Part shown: piece after piece, positions 9,004 to 19,627 of the stretch | Position numbering within the stretch: position 1 is the first letter of the stretch | How the letters are laid out: every line of letters starts with the position of its first letter | NCBI GenBank assembly: GCA_013002225.1 | Contig: JABDKL010000071.1 | Span: forward strand, 1 to 53,141 | Source of the DNA: Winogradskyella sp. | GTDB taxonomy: Bacteria; Bacteroidota; Bacteroidia; Flavobacteriales; Flavobacteriaceae | Direction of reading: 5' to 3' | Length of the DNA stretch: 53,141 nucleotides | Position numbers and translations under genes: made by a program | Notes under the pieces: model-generated | Databases searched by the model: none | What the model saw: the letters and a program-made list of their open reading frames with translations, nothing else | What the model was told of the DNA's origin: nothing

Positions 9004-9816
9004 ATGAAAGATAAGCGAATATTGTATGTGTCCTCAGAAGTTGTGCCATATTTACCAGAAACTGAGATTTCTTCGATGTCGTTCGAAGCCCCTAGAATGG
9101 TAAACAAACAAGGAGGCCAGATACGAATATTTATGCCTCGATTTGGTAATATAAATGAAAGAAGACATCAATTACACGAAGTGATTAGACTTTCTGGTAT
9201 AAATTTAGTTATTAACGATTTAGATATGCCATTAATTATTAAAGTGGCATCAATCCCTAAGGAGCGTATTCAGGTCTATTTTATTGATAACGAAGAATAC
9301 TTTAAGCGTAAAGCTACGTTAACAGATGAGAATGGAAAACTCTTTCCAGATAATGATGAGCGTGCAATTTTCTTTGCAAAAGGCGTTATAGAAACGGTTA
9401 AAAAATTAAATTGGGCCCCAGACATTATACATGTAAATGGTTGGTTAGCCTCGTTATTACCATTGTATTTAAAAGAATTTTATAAAACAGAGCCTTTATT
9501 TGCTGAGAGTAAAATAGTAACCTCTGTGTACAATCAATCCTTTGACGGTGCGTTAGATAAGGACATGATAAACAAAGTAACTTTTGACGGGTTGGATGCA
9601 GATGCTATAAAACCTCTAGAAAAACCAACGTTTATTAACCTAACAAAAATTGCTATCGATAATTCGGATGCTATAATAAGAGGCTCACAAGAATTACCAG
9701 AAGAAATTGACACCTACATTAATGACTTAACAAAACCTGTACTCGATTTTCATTCTATAGAAGAATTTGCAGACCCTTATACAGAGTTTTACAATAATGC
9801 TGTACTTAACAGTTAA
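9004..9816 (+). CDS. Glycogen/starch-synthase N-terminal (GT5) domain protein, stand-alone
   Basis: The 270 residues correspond to the N-terminal Rossmann half of GlgA only: 'RILYVSSEVVPYLPETEI' at the start, 'GGQIRIFMPRFGNI' near residue 40, and 'APDIIHVNGWLASLLPLYL' near residue 140 (canonical 'PDvvHaHDW'). The C-terminal GT1 half that holds most of the ADP-glucose site is absent, and the substrate-binding KxGGL motif near the N-terminus is replaced by ETEISSMSFEA. It is therefore unlikely to be a working glycogen synthase. It lies 8 bases before the DUF4270 gene and in one operon with glmS, which suggests an envelope or amino-sugar connection (inference). There is no sign of a frameshift; the protein ends cleanly before the next gene. 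Confidence 0.85.
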   Translation: MKDKRILYVSSEVVPYLPETEISSMSFEAPRMVNKQGGQIRIFMPRFGNINERRHQLHEVIRLSGINLVINDLDMPLIIKVASIPKERIQVYFIDNEEYFKRKATLTDENGKLFPDNDERAIFFAKGVIETVKKLNWAPDIIHVNGWLASLLPLYLKEFYKTEPLFAESKIVTSVYNQSFDGALDKDMINKVTFDGLDADAIKPLEKPTFINLTKIAIDNSDAIIRGSQELPEEIDTYINDLTKPVLDFHSIEEFADPYTEFYNNAVLNS

Positions 9817-9824
9817 GATTACCT

Positions 9825-11534
9825 ATGAAAAAAAATAAAATTGCCCTTCAAGTTACTGTAGCAACTAGTATGTTACTAAGTTTAATTGCTTGTGACAAAG
9901 ACTTTGCTACTCTGGATTCTGATATTATTAATGAGGCCAATGCAACTAATTTTGATATCCTTAAAGACAGCTTCAATGTTATTACATATACTAATGCCCT
10001 TGGCCCTGTTCAAACAAACAATCTAGGTCTTAATTCTTTAGGAATTTATGACGATGCCTTCGGAAGAACAACATCACATTTTTTAACACAATTATCGCTG
10101 CCATCCTTCGATCCGGATTTTGGTGATGAGGTGCAGATTGACTCAGTTGTTTTAACACTCCCTTTTTACAGCGCTATAGAAGAGGTGGATGATGATGGAA
10201 ATATTACCTATAGTTTAGACTCCGTTTTTGGAAATGACCCTATTAATCTTAGAGTTTTTGAAAGCAATTATTTTATCAGAGATTTTGATCCTAATGCCGA
10301 GTTTGAAGAAGTACAGGCTTATTTTTCAAATAAAAGCGCCTCTGAGAATGAGATGATTTCTGAGGCTATATTAGAAGGCGACGAATTAATATTTGTCGAT
10401 TATAACGAAGACACAGGTGAATTTAACCCAATAGACAATACTATTGAAATTAGCAACCAGGGTTATATTTTAACTGAGCCAGATAATGAGGAGGACGAGG
10501 ATACAGAGCCACAAGTATTATTTAGACAGCCTCCTGGCATCCGTGTTTTGCTAGACACAACTTTCTGGAGACAAAAAATTATAGATAAAGAGGGTACATC
10601 TGTATTAAGTAGTAGCAATACGTTCTCAGAATACCTTCGCGGACTTTATTTTAAAGTAGAACCTAATGCTAATAATTCAGGGAGTTTTCTCCTATTAAAC
10701 ACAGGAGACCAAAACGCCAACATTACCATTTATTATACACGTTTAACAGCAATTACTACTGACGACGACGATACGAGAGAAGAGGCTGTATTCACATTTA
10801 ATTTTGGACAAAACACCGTTAACTTTTTTGAGAATGACTTTAGTAATATTGCATTAAATAATGGCGATGAAATTAATGGTGATAGTAGAATATACTTAAA
10901 AGGTGGCGAAGGCGCTATTGCAAATATTAACCTGTTTAATGGAGAAGATTTAGATGATGATGACAATACACTAAATACCTTTGAAGCCTGGAAAAATGAA
11001 TTTGTTGAAACAGATGCAAACGGTAATTTCCTAAAGTCAAAACGACTGGTCAATGAGGCAAATCTTATTTTTTATGTAGACCAGGATATAATTAATGCTA
11101 ATGAGCCGGATCGTATATATTTGTATGATGCGGATAATAATACACCTTTAGTAGATTATTTTTTAGATGCCGTTAATAATAATATACCTTCGCTTTCAAT
11201 ACTAAGCCACCTTGGTCCTCTAGAGCGCGTTAATGATGAACCGGACGGACAAGGCATAAAATACAAACTTAAAATTACAGAACACATCAACAACTTATTA
11301 TTGCGTGATTCTACTAATGTAAAATTAGGGCTAGGCGTTTCTGTTAATGTTAATTTAGAAGAGTTTTTGGCACAAAGAGAAGTTTTATCTAGTGACCCAG
11401 ATGCTACCGCTCCGGTAAGTTCAATTATTTCACCGAGAGGCACAGTGCTTTATGGAAGCAACATACCAGATAATGATATTAATGCCGATAAGAAAGTACG
11501 CTTAGAAATTTATTACACTGAACCAAACAATTAA
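9825..11534 (+). CDS. DUF4270 surface/periplasmic lipoprotein
   Basis: This 569-residue protein begins with a lipoprotein signal (MKKNKIALQV..., lipobox LSLIAC, Cys23) followed by DKDFATLDSDI. The body is DUF4270-like: 'GRTTSHFLTQLSLP', 'DSVVLTLPFYS', 'LNINLEEF' style beta-rich sequence, 'SRIYLKGGEGA' near residue 350, and a C-terminal 'RGTVLYGSN...KKVRLEIYYTEP'. It is rich in Asp and Glu. The family is common in Bacteroidota and has no established function. It sits between the GT5-like gene (8 bases) and glmS (11 bases), clearly one transcript. Confidence 0.9.
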   Translation: MKKNKIALQVTVATSMLLSLIACDKDFATLDSDIINEANATNFDILKDSFNVITYTNALGPVQTNNLGLNSLGIYDDAFGRTTSHFLTQLSLPSFDPDFGDEVQIDSVVLTLPFYSAIEEVDDDGNITYSLDSVFGNDPINLRVFESNYFIRDFDPNAEFEEVQAYFSNKSASENEMISEAILEGDELIFVDYNEDTGEFNPIDNTIEISNQGYILTEPDNEEDEDTEPQVLFRQPPGIRVLLDTTFWRQKIIDKEGTSVLSSSNTFSEYLRGLYFKVEPNANNSGSFLLLNTGDQNANITIYYTRLTAITTDDDDTREEAVFTFNFGQNTVNFFENDFSNIALNNGDEINGDSRIYLKGGEGAIANINLFNGEDLDDDDNTLNTFEAWKNEFVETDANGNFLKSKRLVNEANLIFYVDQDIINANEPDRIYLYDADNNTPLVDYFLDAVNNNIPSLSILSHLGPLERVNDEPDGQGIKYKLKITEHINNLLLRDSTNVKLGLGVSVNVNLEEFLAQREVLSSDPDATAPVSSIISPRGTVLYGSNIPDNDINADKKVRLEIYYTEPNN

Positions 11535-11545
11535 AAAATTAATTT

Positions 11546-13393
11546 ATGTGTGGAATTGTTGGATACATTGGCCATCGCGAGGCTTACCCAATTATAATAA
11601 AAGGCTTACAGCGTCTCGAGTATCGTGGTTACGATAGTGCTGGTATTGCGTTATTTGACGGGAAGAATATAAAGTTATCTAAAACCAAAGGAAAAGTTTC
11701 TGATCTTAAGGAACGACTCGAAAGTGAGATCTCAACAGATGGAAGTTTAGGAATAGGTCATACGCGTTGGGCAACACATGGAGTTCCTAATGATGTAAAT
11801 TCACACCCACACTATTCAAATTCAGGTGAGCTTGTTATTATCCATAATGGGATTATAGAAAATTATGCTTCTCTAAAAAAAGAATTAATTAAGCGCGGCT
11901 ACACCTTCAAATCAGATACCGATACGGAAGTTTTGGTAAACCTAATAGAAGATGTAAAGAAAAGTGAAAACCTAAAATTGGGTAAGGCTGTACAGATTGC
12001 CTTAAACCAGGTGGTTGGAGCTTATGCCATTGCTGTTTTTGACAAAAATAAACCTAACGAAATTGTTGTAGCGCGACTCGGTAGTCCATTGGCAATCGGT
12101 ATTGGAGAGGATGAGTTCTTTATTGCGAGTGATGCATCTCCTTTTATTGAATACACAAAAAATGCCATTTATTTAGAAGATGAAGAAATGGCTATAATCC
12201 GAAGAGGTAAAGATGTCAAAGTAAGAAAGATTAAGAATGATGCTTTAGTCGATCCTTATGTACAAGAACTTCAACTTAATTTAGAGCAGATTGAAAAAGG
12301 TGGTTACGATCACTTTATGCTCAAAGAAATTTATGAACAACCCGACGCAATTCTAGACACGTTTAGAGGACGCTTATTAAGTAATGAAGCCGTAGTAAAA
12401 CTTGCAGGTGTTGAGGACAATATGAAAAAATTCCTTGCTGCAGATAGAATTATTGTGGTTGCCTGTGGCACCTCATGGCATGCTGGGCTCGTTTCAGAAT
12501 ATATCTTTGAAGATTTAGCAAGAATCCCTGTCGAAGTAGAATACGCTTCAGAATTTAGATATCGAAATCCTGTTATTACAGAAAAAGATATCGTTATCGC
12601 AATTTCGCAATCGGGAGAAACTGCAGATACGTTAGCTGCAATTAAACTTGCAAAATCTAAAGGCGCATTTGTATTTGGGGTTTGTAATGTTGTAGGATCC
12701 TCTATAGCAAGAGAAACAGATGCAGGTGCATATACACATGCTGGGCCAGAAATTGGCGTAGCATCCACTAAAGCTTTTACAACACAAATTACTGTATTAA
12801 CATTAATGGCGTTGCGATTAGCTAGAGCAAAAGGAACAATTTCGAGTTCAGAATTTAGGCACCATTTAATTGAGTTAGAAACTATTCCTAATAAAGTTAA
12901 AGAGGCCCTAAAATCCGATGCGTATGTGCAAACTGTTGCAGATATTTATAAGGATGCTACAAACTTTTTATATTTAGGTCGTGGTTTTAATTTCCCTGTG
13001 GCTTTAGAAGGCGCTTTAAAATTAAAAGAGATCTCCTATATACATGCAGAAGGCTATCCTGCTGCAGAAATGAAACATGGACCTATTGCTTTAATTGATG
13101 AACAAATGCCTGTTGTGGTTATTGCCACCAAGAAAGGCCATTATGAAAAAGTAGTCAGTAATATTCAGGAAATTAAATCCCGTAAAGGCAAAATAATAGG
13201 CATTGTTACCCAAGGTGACAAAAGCGTAAAAGAGTTGGCGGACCATGTTATTGAAGTTCCGGAAACCTTAGAGTGCCTTACACCTTTACTTACAACAATA
13301 CCATTACAATTATTATCATATCATATTGCTGTTATGCTGGATAAAAATGTGGATCAACCACGAAATTTGGCAAAATCAGTGACTGTAGAATAG
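11546..13393 (+). CDS. glmS: Glutamine--fructose-6-phosphate aminotransferase (isomerizing)
   Basis: GlmS makes glucosamine-6-phosphate from fructose-6-phosphate and glutamine, the entry to peptidoglycan, LPS and other amino sugars. The 615-residue protein starts MCGIVGYIG, so removal of Met exposes the catalytic Cys of the class II amidotransferase domain. 'HTRWATHG' and 'HNGIIENY' follow, then two SIS isomerase domains ('SQSGETADTLAA', 'GRGFNFPVALEGALKLKE', 'AEGYPAAEMKHGPIALID') and the terminal 'NLAKSVTVE'. It is the last gene of its operon, with a strong terminator 15 bases after the stop. No glmS ribozyme is seen, as expected for this phylum. Confidence 0.98.
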   Translation: MCGIVGYIGHREAYPIIIKGLQRLEYRGYDSAGIALFDGKNIKLSKTKGKVSDLKERLESEISTDGSLGIGHTRWATHGVPNDVNSHPHYSNSGELVIIHNGIIENYASLKKELIKRGYTFKSDTDTEVLVNLIEDVKKSENLKLGKAVQIALNQVVGAYAIAVFDKNKPNEIVVARLGSPLAIGIGEDEFFIASDASPFIEYTKNAIYLEDEEMAIIRRGKDVKVRKIKNDALVDPYVQELQLNLEQIEKGGYDHFMLKEIYEQPDAILDTFRGRLLSNEAVVKLAGVEDNMKKFLAADRIIVVACGTSWHAGLVSEYIFEDLARIPVEVEYASEFRYRNPVITEKDIVIAISQSGETADTLAAIKLAKSKGAFVFGVCNVVGSSIARETDAGAYTHAGPEIGVASTKAFTTQITVLTLMALRLARAKGTISSSEFRHHLIELETIPNKVKEALKSDAYVQTVADIYKDATNFLYLGRGFNFPVALEGALKLKEISYIHAEGYPAAEMKHGPIALIDEQMPVVVIATKKGHYEKVVSNIQEIKSRKGKIIGIVTQGDKSVKELADHVIEVPETLECLTPLLTTIPLQLLSYHIAVMLDKNVDQPRNLAKSVTVE

Positions 13394-13407
13394 GGACGAT
13401 TTATAAT

Positions 13408-13460
13408 ATTTTGGGCCGTAGAAATGTATAATTCTCATTTTTACGGCCCAAAATTTTTTA
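13408..13460 (+). terminator. Rho-independent terminator after glmS
   Basis: A 19-base-pair hairpin (arms 13408-13426 and 13436-13454, one G-U pair, core TTTTGGGCCGTA) with a 9-base loop is followed by TTTTT. It is unusually long for a simple terminator. Confidence 0.85.
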
Positions 13461-13557
13461 AAAAGTACTATGCGTGCATAATTTTATAAGAATTTCTTAT
13501 CGAATATTCATATATTTAATTAAATTGCTCATCTAATAAATTAACTAATTCACTAAA

Positions 13558-16410
13558 ATGAAAACAATTTTAAAGCTTTTCACTTTACTTTTTTGTGTGG
13601 CATCCTTTTCACAAACCACTATTAAAGGTAAAATTACTGACAATTCTGGGTTACCCTTACCTGGAGCAAATATTGTTGTAGTTGGTACTAGTACAGGTAC
13701 TGTCTCAGACTTCGAAGGAAATTATTCATTAACTGTAGATCAGGAGCCTCCGTTTACTGTTCAGGTTAGCTATACGGGTTTTGAAACCCAGTCCTTTGAT
13801 ATTACGGATAATAATCAAACTGTCGATGTAACGTTGTTAGAGGGTAATGAACTTGATGAAGTTGTAATTTCTGCATCACGTACCCCAGAACGTATTTTTG
13901 AGTCCCCTGTTACAGTGGAACGCTTTGGTCTTAAAGAAATTAAAAATACAGCATCGGTAGATTTCTACGATGGCTTAGAAAATCTTAAAGGCGTAGATGT
14001 TAATACTAATAGTTTAACCTTTAAGTCTATAAACACAAGAGGTTTTGCAACTTTTGCAAATACGAGATTTGTACAACTGGTTGACGGAATGGACAATTCT
14101 GCACCAGCACTTAACTTCCCATTAGGAAACTTACTAGGGATGACTGAAACTGACGTGCTTAGTGTAGAACTTTTACCTGGAGCATCTTCTGCTCTTTATG
14201 GCGCAAATGCTTTTAACGGTATTTTATTTATGCGAAGCAAGAATCCATTTGATCATGCAGGCATAAGTGCTTACTTTAAACAAGGAATAACATCACAGGA
14301 GGCTGCAGGAGATAATCCTTTTACAGATTTTGGCATCAGAATGGCTTATAAGTTCAGTGAAAAATGGGCGGTAAAGGCTAACTTTAGTTATTTAAAAGGA
14401 ACCGATTGGTATGCTACCAACTATGACGACAAAGATATGGAAGGTGGTACACGAGAGTCTAATATTAATTATGACGGCGTCAACGTGTATGGAGATAATG
14501 TAACAACTAATATTAATGATGTAGCACAGACTTTAGAAGCTTTAGGATTAGCCCCTTCAGGATCGTCTACACTTGTCCCATCTGTAGATGTTAGTAGAAC
14601 AGGATACAGAGAGGTTGATTTAACAGATTACAACGCAGAAAGTGTAAAAGCAGATTGGGGTCTATATTTTCGACCATGGGAAAATGATTTTGAAATCCAG
14701 TATGTCGGTAAAGTAGGTACGGGTTCTACAATCTACCAAGGCGCACAACGCTATAGAATTGATAATTTCTTTTTACAACAACATAAATTAGAAATCCAAA
14801 ACGATGATTTCTTTGTTCGAGGATATGTTACCTCAGATAAAGCTGGTGACACCTACGTTATGGATGTAGCAGGCCCTAATTTGTTACAAGCTTGGAAAGC
14901 TCATAATGTGTGGTTCGGAGAATACGTAGCAGCATATATTGGTGCTACCTTAAGTGGTGCTACAAGTGATGCTGCACACGACCAAGCTAGAGCAGCAGCA
15001 GAAACAGGTAGATTTGAACCTGGAACTCCAGAATTTCAACAAGCCTTTGATCAAGTCACAAGCGAAACAAATTTCTTAACTGGTTCTGCCTTTAGAGACA
15101 ATTCTAAAATTTATCATGCCGATGCAAATTATAATTTTGGTGAGAAAATTAATTTTGCAGAGGTTCAGGTTGGTGGCTCTCACAGAACGTATCGATTAAA
15201 TTCATTCGGTACAATTTATGCTGATGCCAATGGACCAATTACCTATTCTGAATTAGGTATTTATACACAATTGCAAAAGTCTTTAGATTTAAATGAAGAC
15301 TTAGAGCTAAAATTAACAGGCTCTATGCGTTATGATAAATCAGAATTGTTCGATGGGTTTTTATCACCAAGATTATCAGCTGGACTTACAGTTAATCAGA
15401 ACCATAATATTAGAGCGTCGTTTCAATCTGGATTTAGAAACCCGGATACTCAGGCCTTATATATAGGACTACAGACTGGACTAGGAACTTTAGTTGGTGG
15501 TGCTTCTGATATTGGTGATCGTTATGAAAGAGATTACGCAGTAAGTCAATTTGCTCAAAGTAATTTAGGCCAACCAGGTACTGTTACACAAACGGCAGCA
15601 GCAGCTTACAATAATTCACTATTTAGCTCAATTGCAACTGGATTATCTAATCACAATCCAAGTTCAGATGGAAGTGAATTTATAGGTAACTCTAACTTTG
15701 TAAAACCAGAACAGGTAAGCTCTTTTGAAGTTGGATATCGCGGAAAATTACAGTCCTTTGTTATAGATGCATCAGCATATTATAGTGCGTACAAAAATTT
15801 CTTAGCAAATGAAACTGTGGCAGCGCCATTATACGGTGATGTTTCAAACTTTGATTTAACTGGCTATGACCCGAACAATCCTGCATCTGTTGCTGGGCTA
15901 AATCCAGACACACAACAAATTTTAGCTGCGTTAAATAACGATGATTTTGTAAGATATCAAACGTATACAAATTCTGAAGAAGAAGTCAATTCTTACGGTG
16001 CAGCTATGCAAATTTCAACCAAAGTATTTAATGGTTTTGACTTAAGTGCAAATTACACCTATGCTAAGTTAGATTTTGATACGAAACAGAATCCTAATTT
16101 TAGAACAAATTTTAACACACCAGAGCACAAAGTAAAAGCATCTTTCGGAAAAACTGAATTGTTCAAAAACTTTGGATTTAACGTTTCTTGGAGATGGAGT
16201 GATAATTACTTCTGGGAAGCTTCATTTGGAGATGGAGAAGTTCCTGCTTTTCATGTTCTTGACGCACAAGTTAACCTTAGAGTACCAAGTTTAAAATCTA
16301 CGTTTAAGGCTGGTGCAACTAACTTATTGCAAGATGAATATTTCACAGCCTTTGGTACTGGTTTAATTGGTTCTCAATACTATGTGTCTTGGACAATCAA
16401 TAATTTATAA
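13558..16410 (+). CDS. TonB-dependent receptor with N-terminal carboxypeptidase-regulatory-like domain
   Basis: This outer-membrane transporter has 950 residues. A signal peptide (LFCVASFSQ) is followed by a CarboxypepD_reg-like domain (residues ~22-100, 'TIKGKITDNSGLPLPGANI'), a plug ('DEVVISASRTPERIFESPVTVER', 'SINTRGF', 'VELLPGASSALYGANAFNG') and a 22-strand-type barrel ending '...GSQYYVSWTINNL' with an aromatic-rich end. There is no SusD partner; instead the next gene, 20 bases on, encodes an SGNH hydrolase lipoprotein. The natural reading is that the lipoprotein processes or captures an ester-containing ligand for import, but the ligand is not evident. Confidence 0.92.
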   Translation: MKTILKLFTLLFCVASFSQTTIKGKITDNSGLPLPGANIVVVGTSTGTVSDFEGNYSLTVDQEPPFTVQVSYTGFETQSFDITDNNQTVDVTLLEGNELDEVVISASRTPERIFESPVTVERFGLKEIKNTASVDFYDGLENLKGVDVNTNSLTFKSINTRGFATFANTRFVQLVDGMDNSAPALNFPLGNLLGMTETDVLSVELLPGASSALYGANAFNGILFMRSKNPFDHAGISAYFKQGITSQEAAGDNPFTDFGIRMAYKFSEKWAVKANFSYLKGTDWYATNYDDKDMEGGTRESNINYDGVNVYGDNVTTNINDVAQTLEALGLAPSGSSTLVPSVDVSRTGYREVDLTDYNAESVKADWGLYFRPWENDFEIQYVGKVGTGSTIYQGAQRYRIDNFFLQQHKLEIQNDDFFVRGYVTSDKAGDTYVMDVAGPNLLQAWKAHNVWFGEYVAAYIGATLSGATSDAAHDQARAAAETGRFEPGTPEFQQAFDQVTSETNFLTGSAFRDNSKIYHADANYNFGEKINFAEVQVGGSHRTYRLNSFGTIYADANGPITYSELGIYTQLQKSLDLNEDLELKLTGSMRYDKSELFDGFLSPRLSAGLTVNQNHNIRASFQSGFRNPDTQALYIGLQTGLGTLVGGASDIGDRYERDYAVSQFAQSNLGQPGTVTQTAAAAYNNSLFSSIATGLSNHNPSSDGSEFIGNSNFVKPEQVSSFEVGYRGKLQSFVIDASAYYSAYKNFLANETVAAPLYGDVSNFDLTGYDPNNPASVAGLNPDTQQILAALNNDDFVRYQTYTNSEEEVNSYGAAMQISTKVFNGFDLSANYTYAKLDFDTKQNPNFRTNFNTPEHKVKASFGKTELFKNFGFNVSWRWSDNYFWEASFGDGEVPAFHVLDAQVNLRVPSLKSTFKAGATNLLQDEYFTAFGTGLIGSQYYVSWTINNL

Positions 16411-16430
16411 TAACGAAAAAGAAGAATAAA

Positions 16431-17900
16431 ATGAAAAATTTAAAATATATAGCTTTTTCAGTTCTGGCACTAGGAATGCTAGCATGTGAGAATGAATTAG
16501 TACAAGATCTTAGAGATAGAAACAGTACTAATGAAGAACCTTTACCTGAGCTTACAGCAGGTTCTGCAGACTTTTCAAATTATGTTGCAGTAGGAGCCTC
16601 ATTTACTGCTGGGTTTACTGATAATGCACTTTTTATTGCTAGTCAAGAAAATTCTTTTCCTAATATTATGGCAAATGCATTTTCTAATGTAGGTGGAGGT
16701 GTTTTTACACAACCGTTTATGAATGATAATTTTGGTGGTTTAGCAATTGGAGGCAATAGAATAACAGAGCCTAGATTAGTTTTTGGAGGTGCTGGGCCAG
16801 TTCCTTTAGAGTCTGTTATAGGACCTGTAACTGTCTCAACAGATATAGCTGTTAACAACCCAACGGGACCATTTAGTAATTTAGGAATTCCTGGTGCAAA
16901 AAGTTTCCACTTAGTCGCACCTGGTTATGGAAACATTGCTAATTTCCCTGCGGCTGCGAATCCTTATGCTGTAAGAGTTACTGGTGACACGCCAAATGCT
17001 TCGATAATTGAATTAGCTGTGGCACAAAACCCGACATTTTTTACACTTTCGGAAGTTGGTGGAAATGACGTTTTAGGGTATGCAACTACAGGTGGTGATG
17101 GCAGCAACCCAATAACAGACATAAATACATTTGACGCTTCATTAAACGCTATGGTAGGCGCATTAACATCTACGGGAGCAAAAGGGGCTATTGGAAATTT
17201 ACCAAACATTACAAGTTTATCTTTTTTTACAACTGTAGCATACAATCCTGTTCCTTTAGATCAGGCCAATGCAAATGCTTTAAATCAGGGATATGCTGAT
17301 TATAATGGCGGTGTTCAATTAGCATTAGCAGCTAATTTTATCACGCAAGAAGAAGCGGATGCAAGAACTATTAACTTTACAGCCTCATCTAGTAATGCAG
17401 TAGTTATTGAAGATGAATATTTAACTGATTTAAGTGCATTGGGTTTACCTAATTATCGTCAGACAAACCCAGAAGATCTTGTACTATTAACTGCCGGTAG
17501 CTTAATTCCTCAGGGAGGTGGTACTGCGACACCTTTATCGGATACTTTTGTACTAACTATTGAAGAGCAAACAGAAATCTCTGATGCGACTGACGCCTAT
17601 AATGCAAGTTTATCTGCTGTGGCTTCTGCTAATGGGTTAGCTTTAGTTGACTTAAATTCTATACTTGTAGAAGCTTCAACCACAGGAATACAGTTTGATG
17701 ATTATTTCTTAAATACTGATCTTGTATTTGGTGGTTTAGTTAGTTTGGATGGTGTACATTTAACTGCTAGAGGATATGCGTTTATGGCTAACAGTTTCTT
17801 AAAAGCAATTGACGCCACGTATGGTTCGAATTTTGAAGCATCAGGAAATTTAGCAAAAGCAGGTAATTACCCAACTAATTACTCGCCACTACTGCAATAA
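16431..17900 (+). CDS. SGNH/GDSL-family hydrolase lipoprotein
   Basis: The 489-residue product has a lipobox (ALGMLAC, Cys19). SGNH blocks are recognisable: block I 'YVAVGASFTAGF' with nucleophile candidate Ser57 (GAS rather than GDS), block III 'VGGNDVLGY' with Gly211-Asn212-Asp213, and block V 'LDGVHLTARGY' with Asp440 and His443. The catalytic Ser, Gly, Asn, Asp and His are thus all present. It is longer than typical GDSL esterases because of insertions between blocks III and V. It is co-transcribed with the TonB receptor just upstream and ends before a clear terminator. Probable outer-membrane surface or periplasmic esterase; the substrate is unknown. Confidence 0.88.
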   Translation: MKNLKYIAFSVLALGMLACENELVQDLRDRNSTNEEPLPELTAGSADFSNYVAVGASFTAGFTDNALFIASQENSFPNIMANAFSNVGGGVFTQPFMNDNFGGLAIGGNRITEPRLVFGGAGPVPLESVIGPVTVSTDIAVNNPTGPFSNLGIPGAKSFHLVAPGYGNIANFPAAANPYAVRVTGDTPNASIIELAVAQNPTFFTLSEVGGNDVLGYATTGGDGSNPITDINTFDASLNAMVGALTSTGAKGAIGNLPNITSLSFFTTVAYNPVPLDQANANALNQGYADYNGGVQLALAANFITQEEADARTINFTASSSNAVVIEDEYLTDLSALGLPNYRQTNPEDLVLLTAGSLIPQGGGTATPLSDTFVLTIEEQTEISDATDAYNASLSAVASANGLALVDLNSILVEASTTGIQFDDYFLNTDLVFGGLVSLDGVHLTARGYAFMANSFLKAIDATYGSNFEASGNLAKAGNYPTNYSPLLQ

Positions 17901-17922
17901 TTTATAATTAAACAATATTAAT

Positions 17923-17957
17923 AAAGCACGCTTTTGATAAGCGTGTTTTTTTTATTT
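17923..17957 (+). terminator. Rho-independent terminator after the SGNH hydrolase gene
   Basis: Stem AAAGCACGCTT paired with AAGCGTGTTTT across a short TTGAT-type loop, followed by a T-run. It separates the TonB/SGNH transcript from atpD. Confidence 0.85.
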
Positions 17958-17987
17958 AAAATCTATCGATTTTTTTAAATAATAGCA

Positions 17988-17995
17988 TATCTTTG
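17988..17995 (+). promoter_or_regulatory. Probable -7 box of atpD-atpC
   Basis: TATCTTTG matches the Bacteroidota -7 consensus TAnnTTTG, 61 bases before the atpD ATG. The -33 element is not obvious. Confidence 0.55.
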
Positions 17996-18053
17996 CAGCG
18001 CGAAAAACGAGCTGTTTTTCAGATTTAAAATATTGCAAAACAAAAACATATAA

Positions 18054-19565
<1,512 letters not shown>

Positions 19566-19567
19566 AA

Positions 19568-19620
19568 CTAGTAAACAGTTTACAGTCCTAGTTTGACTGA
19601 ATACTGATTACTAAATACCG
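19568..19620. repeat. Hairpin-forming intergenic element between atpD and atpC
   Basis: The 62-base atpD-atpC gap contains GTAAACAGTTTAC (palindrome) followed by CAGTC-N7-GACTG (19583-19599) and an ACTGATTACTAAATAC tail. In style it resembles short CAGTTTACAGT/ACTGATTACT-rich intergenic repeats I have seen in Flavobacteriaceae. Within this window it occurs once, so repeat status is unproven; it could equally be an mRNA stem that tunes the ratio of beta to epsilon. Confidence 0.35.
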
Positions 19621-19627
19621 AAAAACT

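Noticed and set aside
9004-9816. Truncated or frameshifted glycogen synthase pseudogene
   Set aside because: The C-terminal half is not found in any frame downstream, the gene ends 8 bases before an intact operon partner, and the lost motif lies in the retained half, so a stand-alone protein fits better.
10733-11053. Minus-strand open frame inside the DUF4270 gene
   Set aside because: A shadow frame; Ser- and Phe-rich composition typical of antisense to an acidic coding region.
11546-11600. glmS ribozyme or riboswitch
   Set aside because: Only 11 bases separate glmS from the preceding gene, leaving no room for the ribozyme.
12331-12768. Minus-strand open frame inside glmS
   Set aside because: Shadow of a highly conserved enzyme gene; no start signals or similarity to any protein family.
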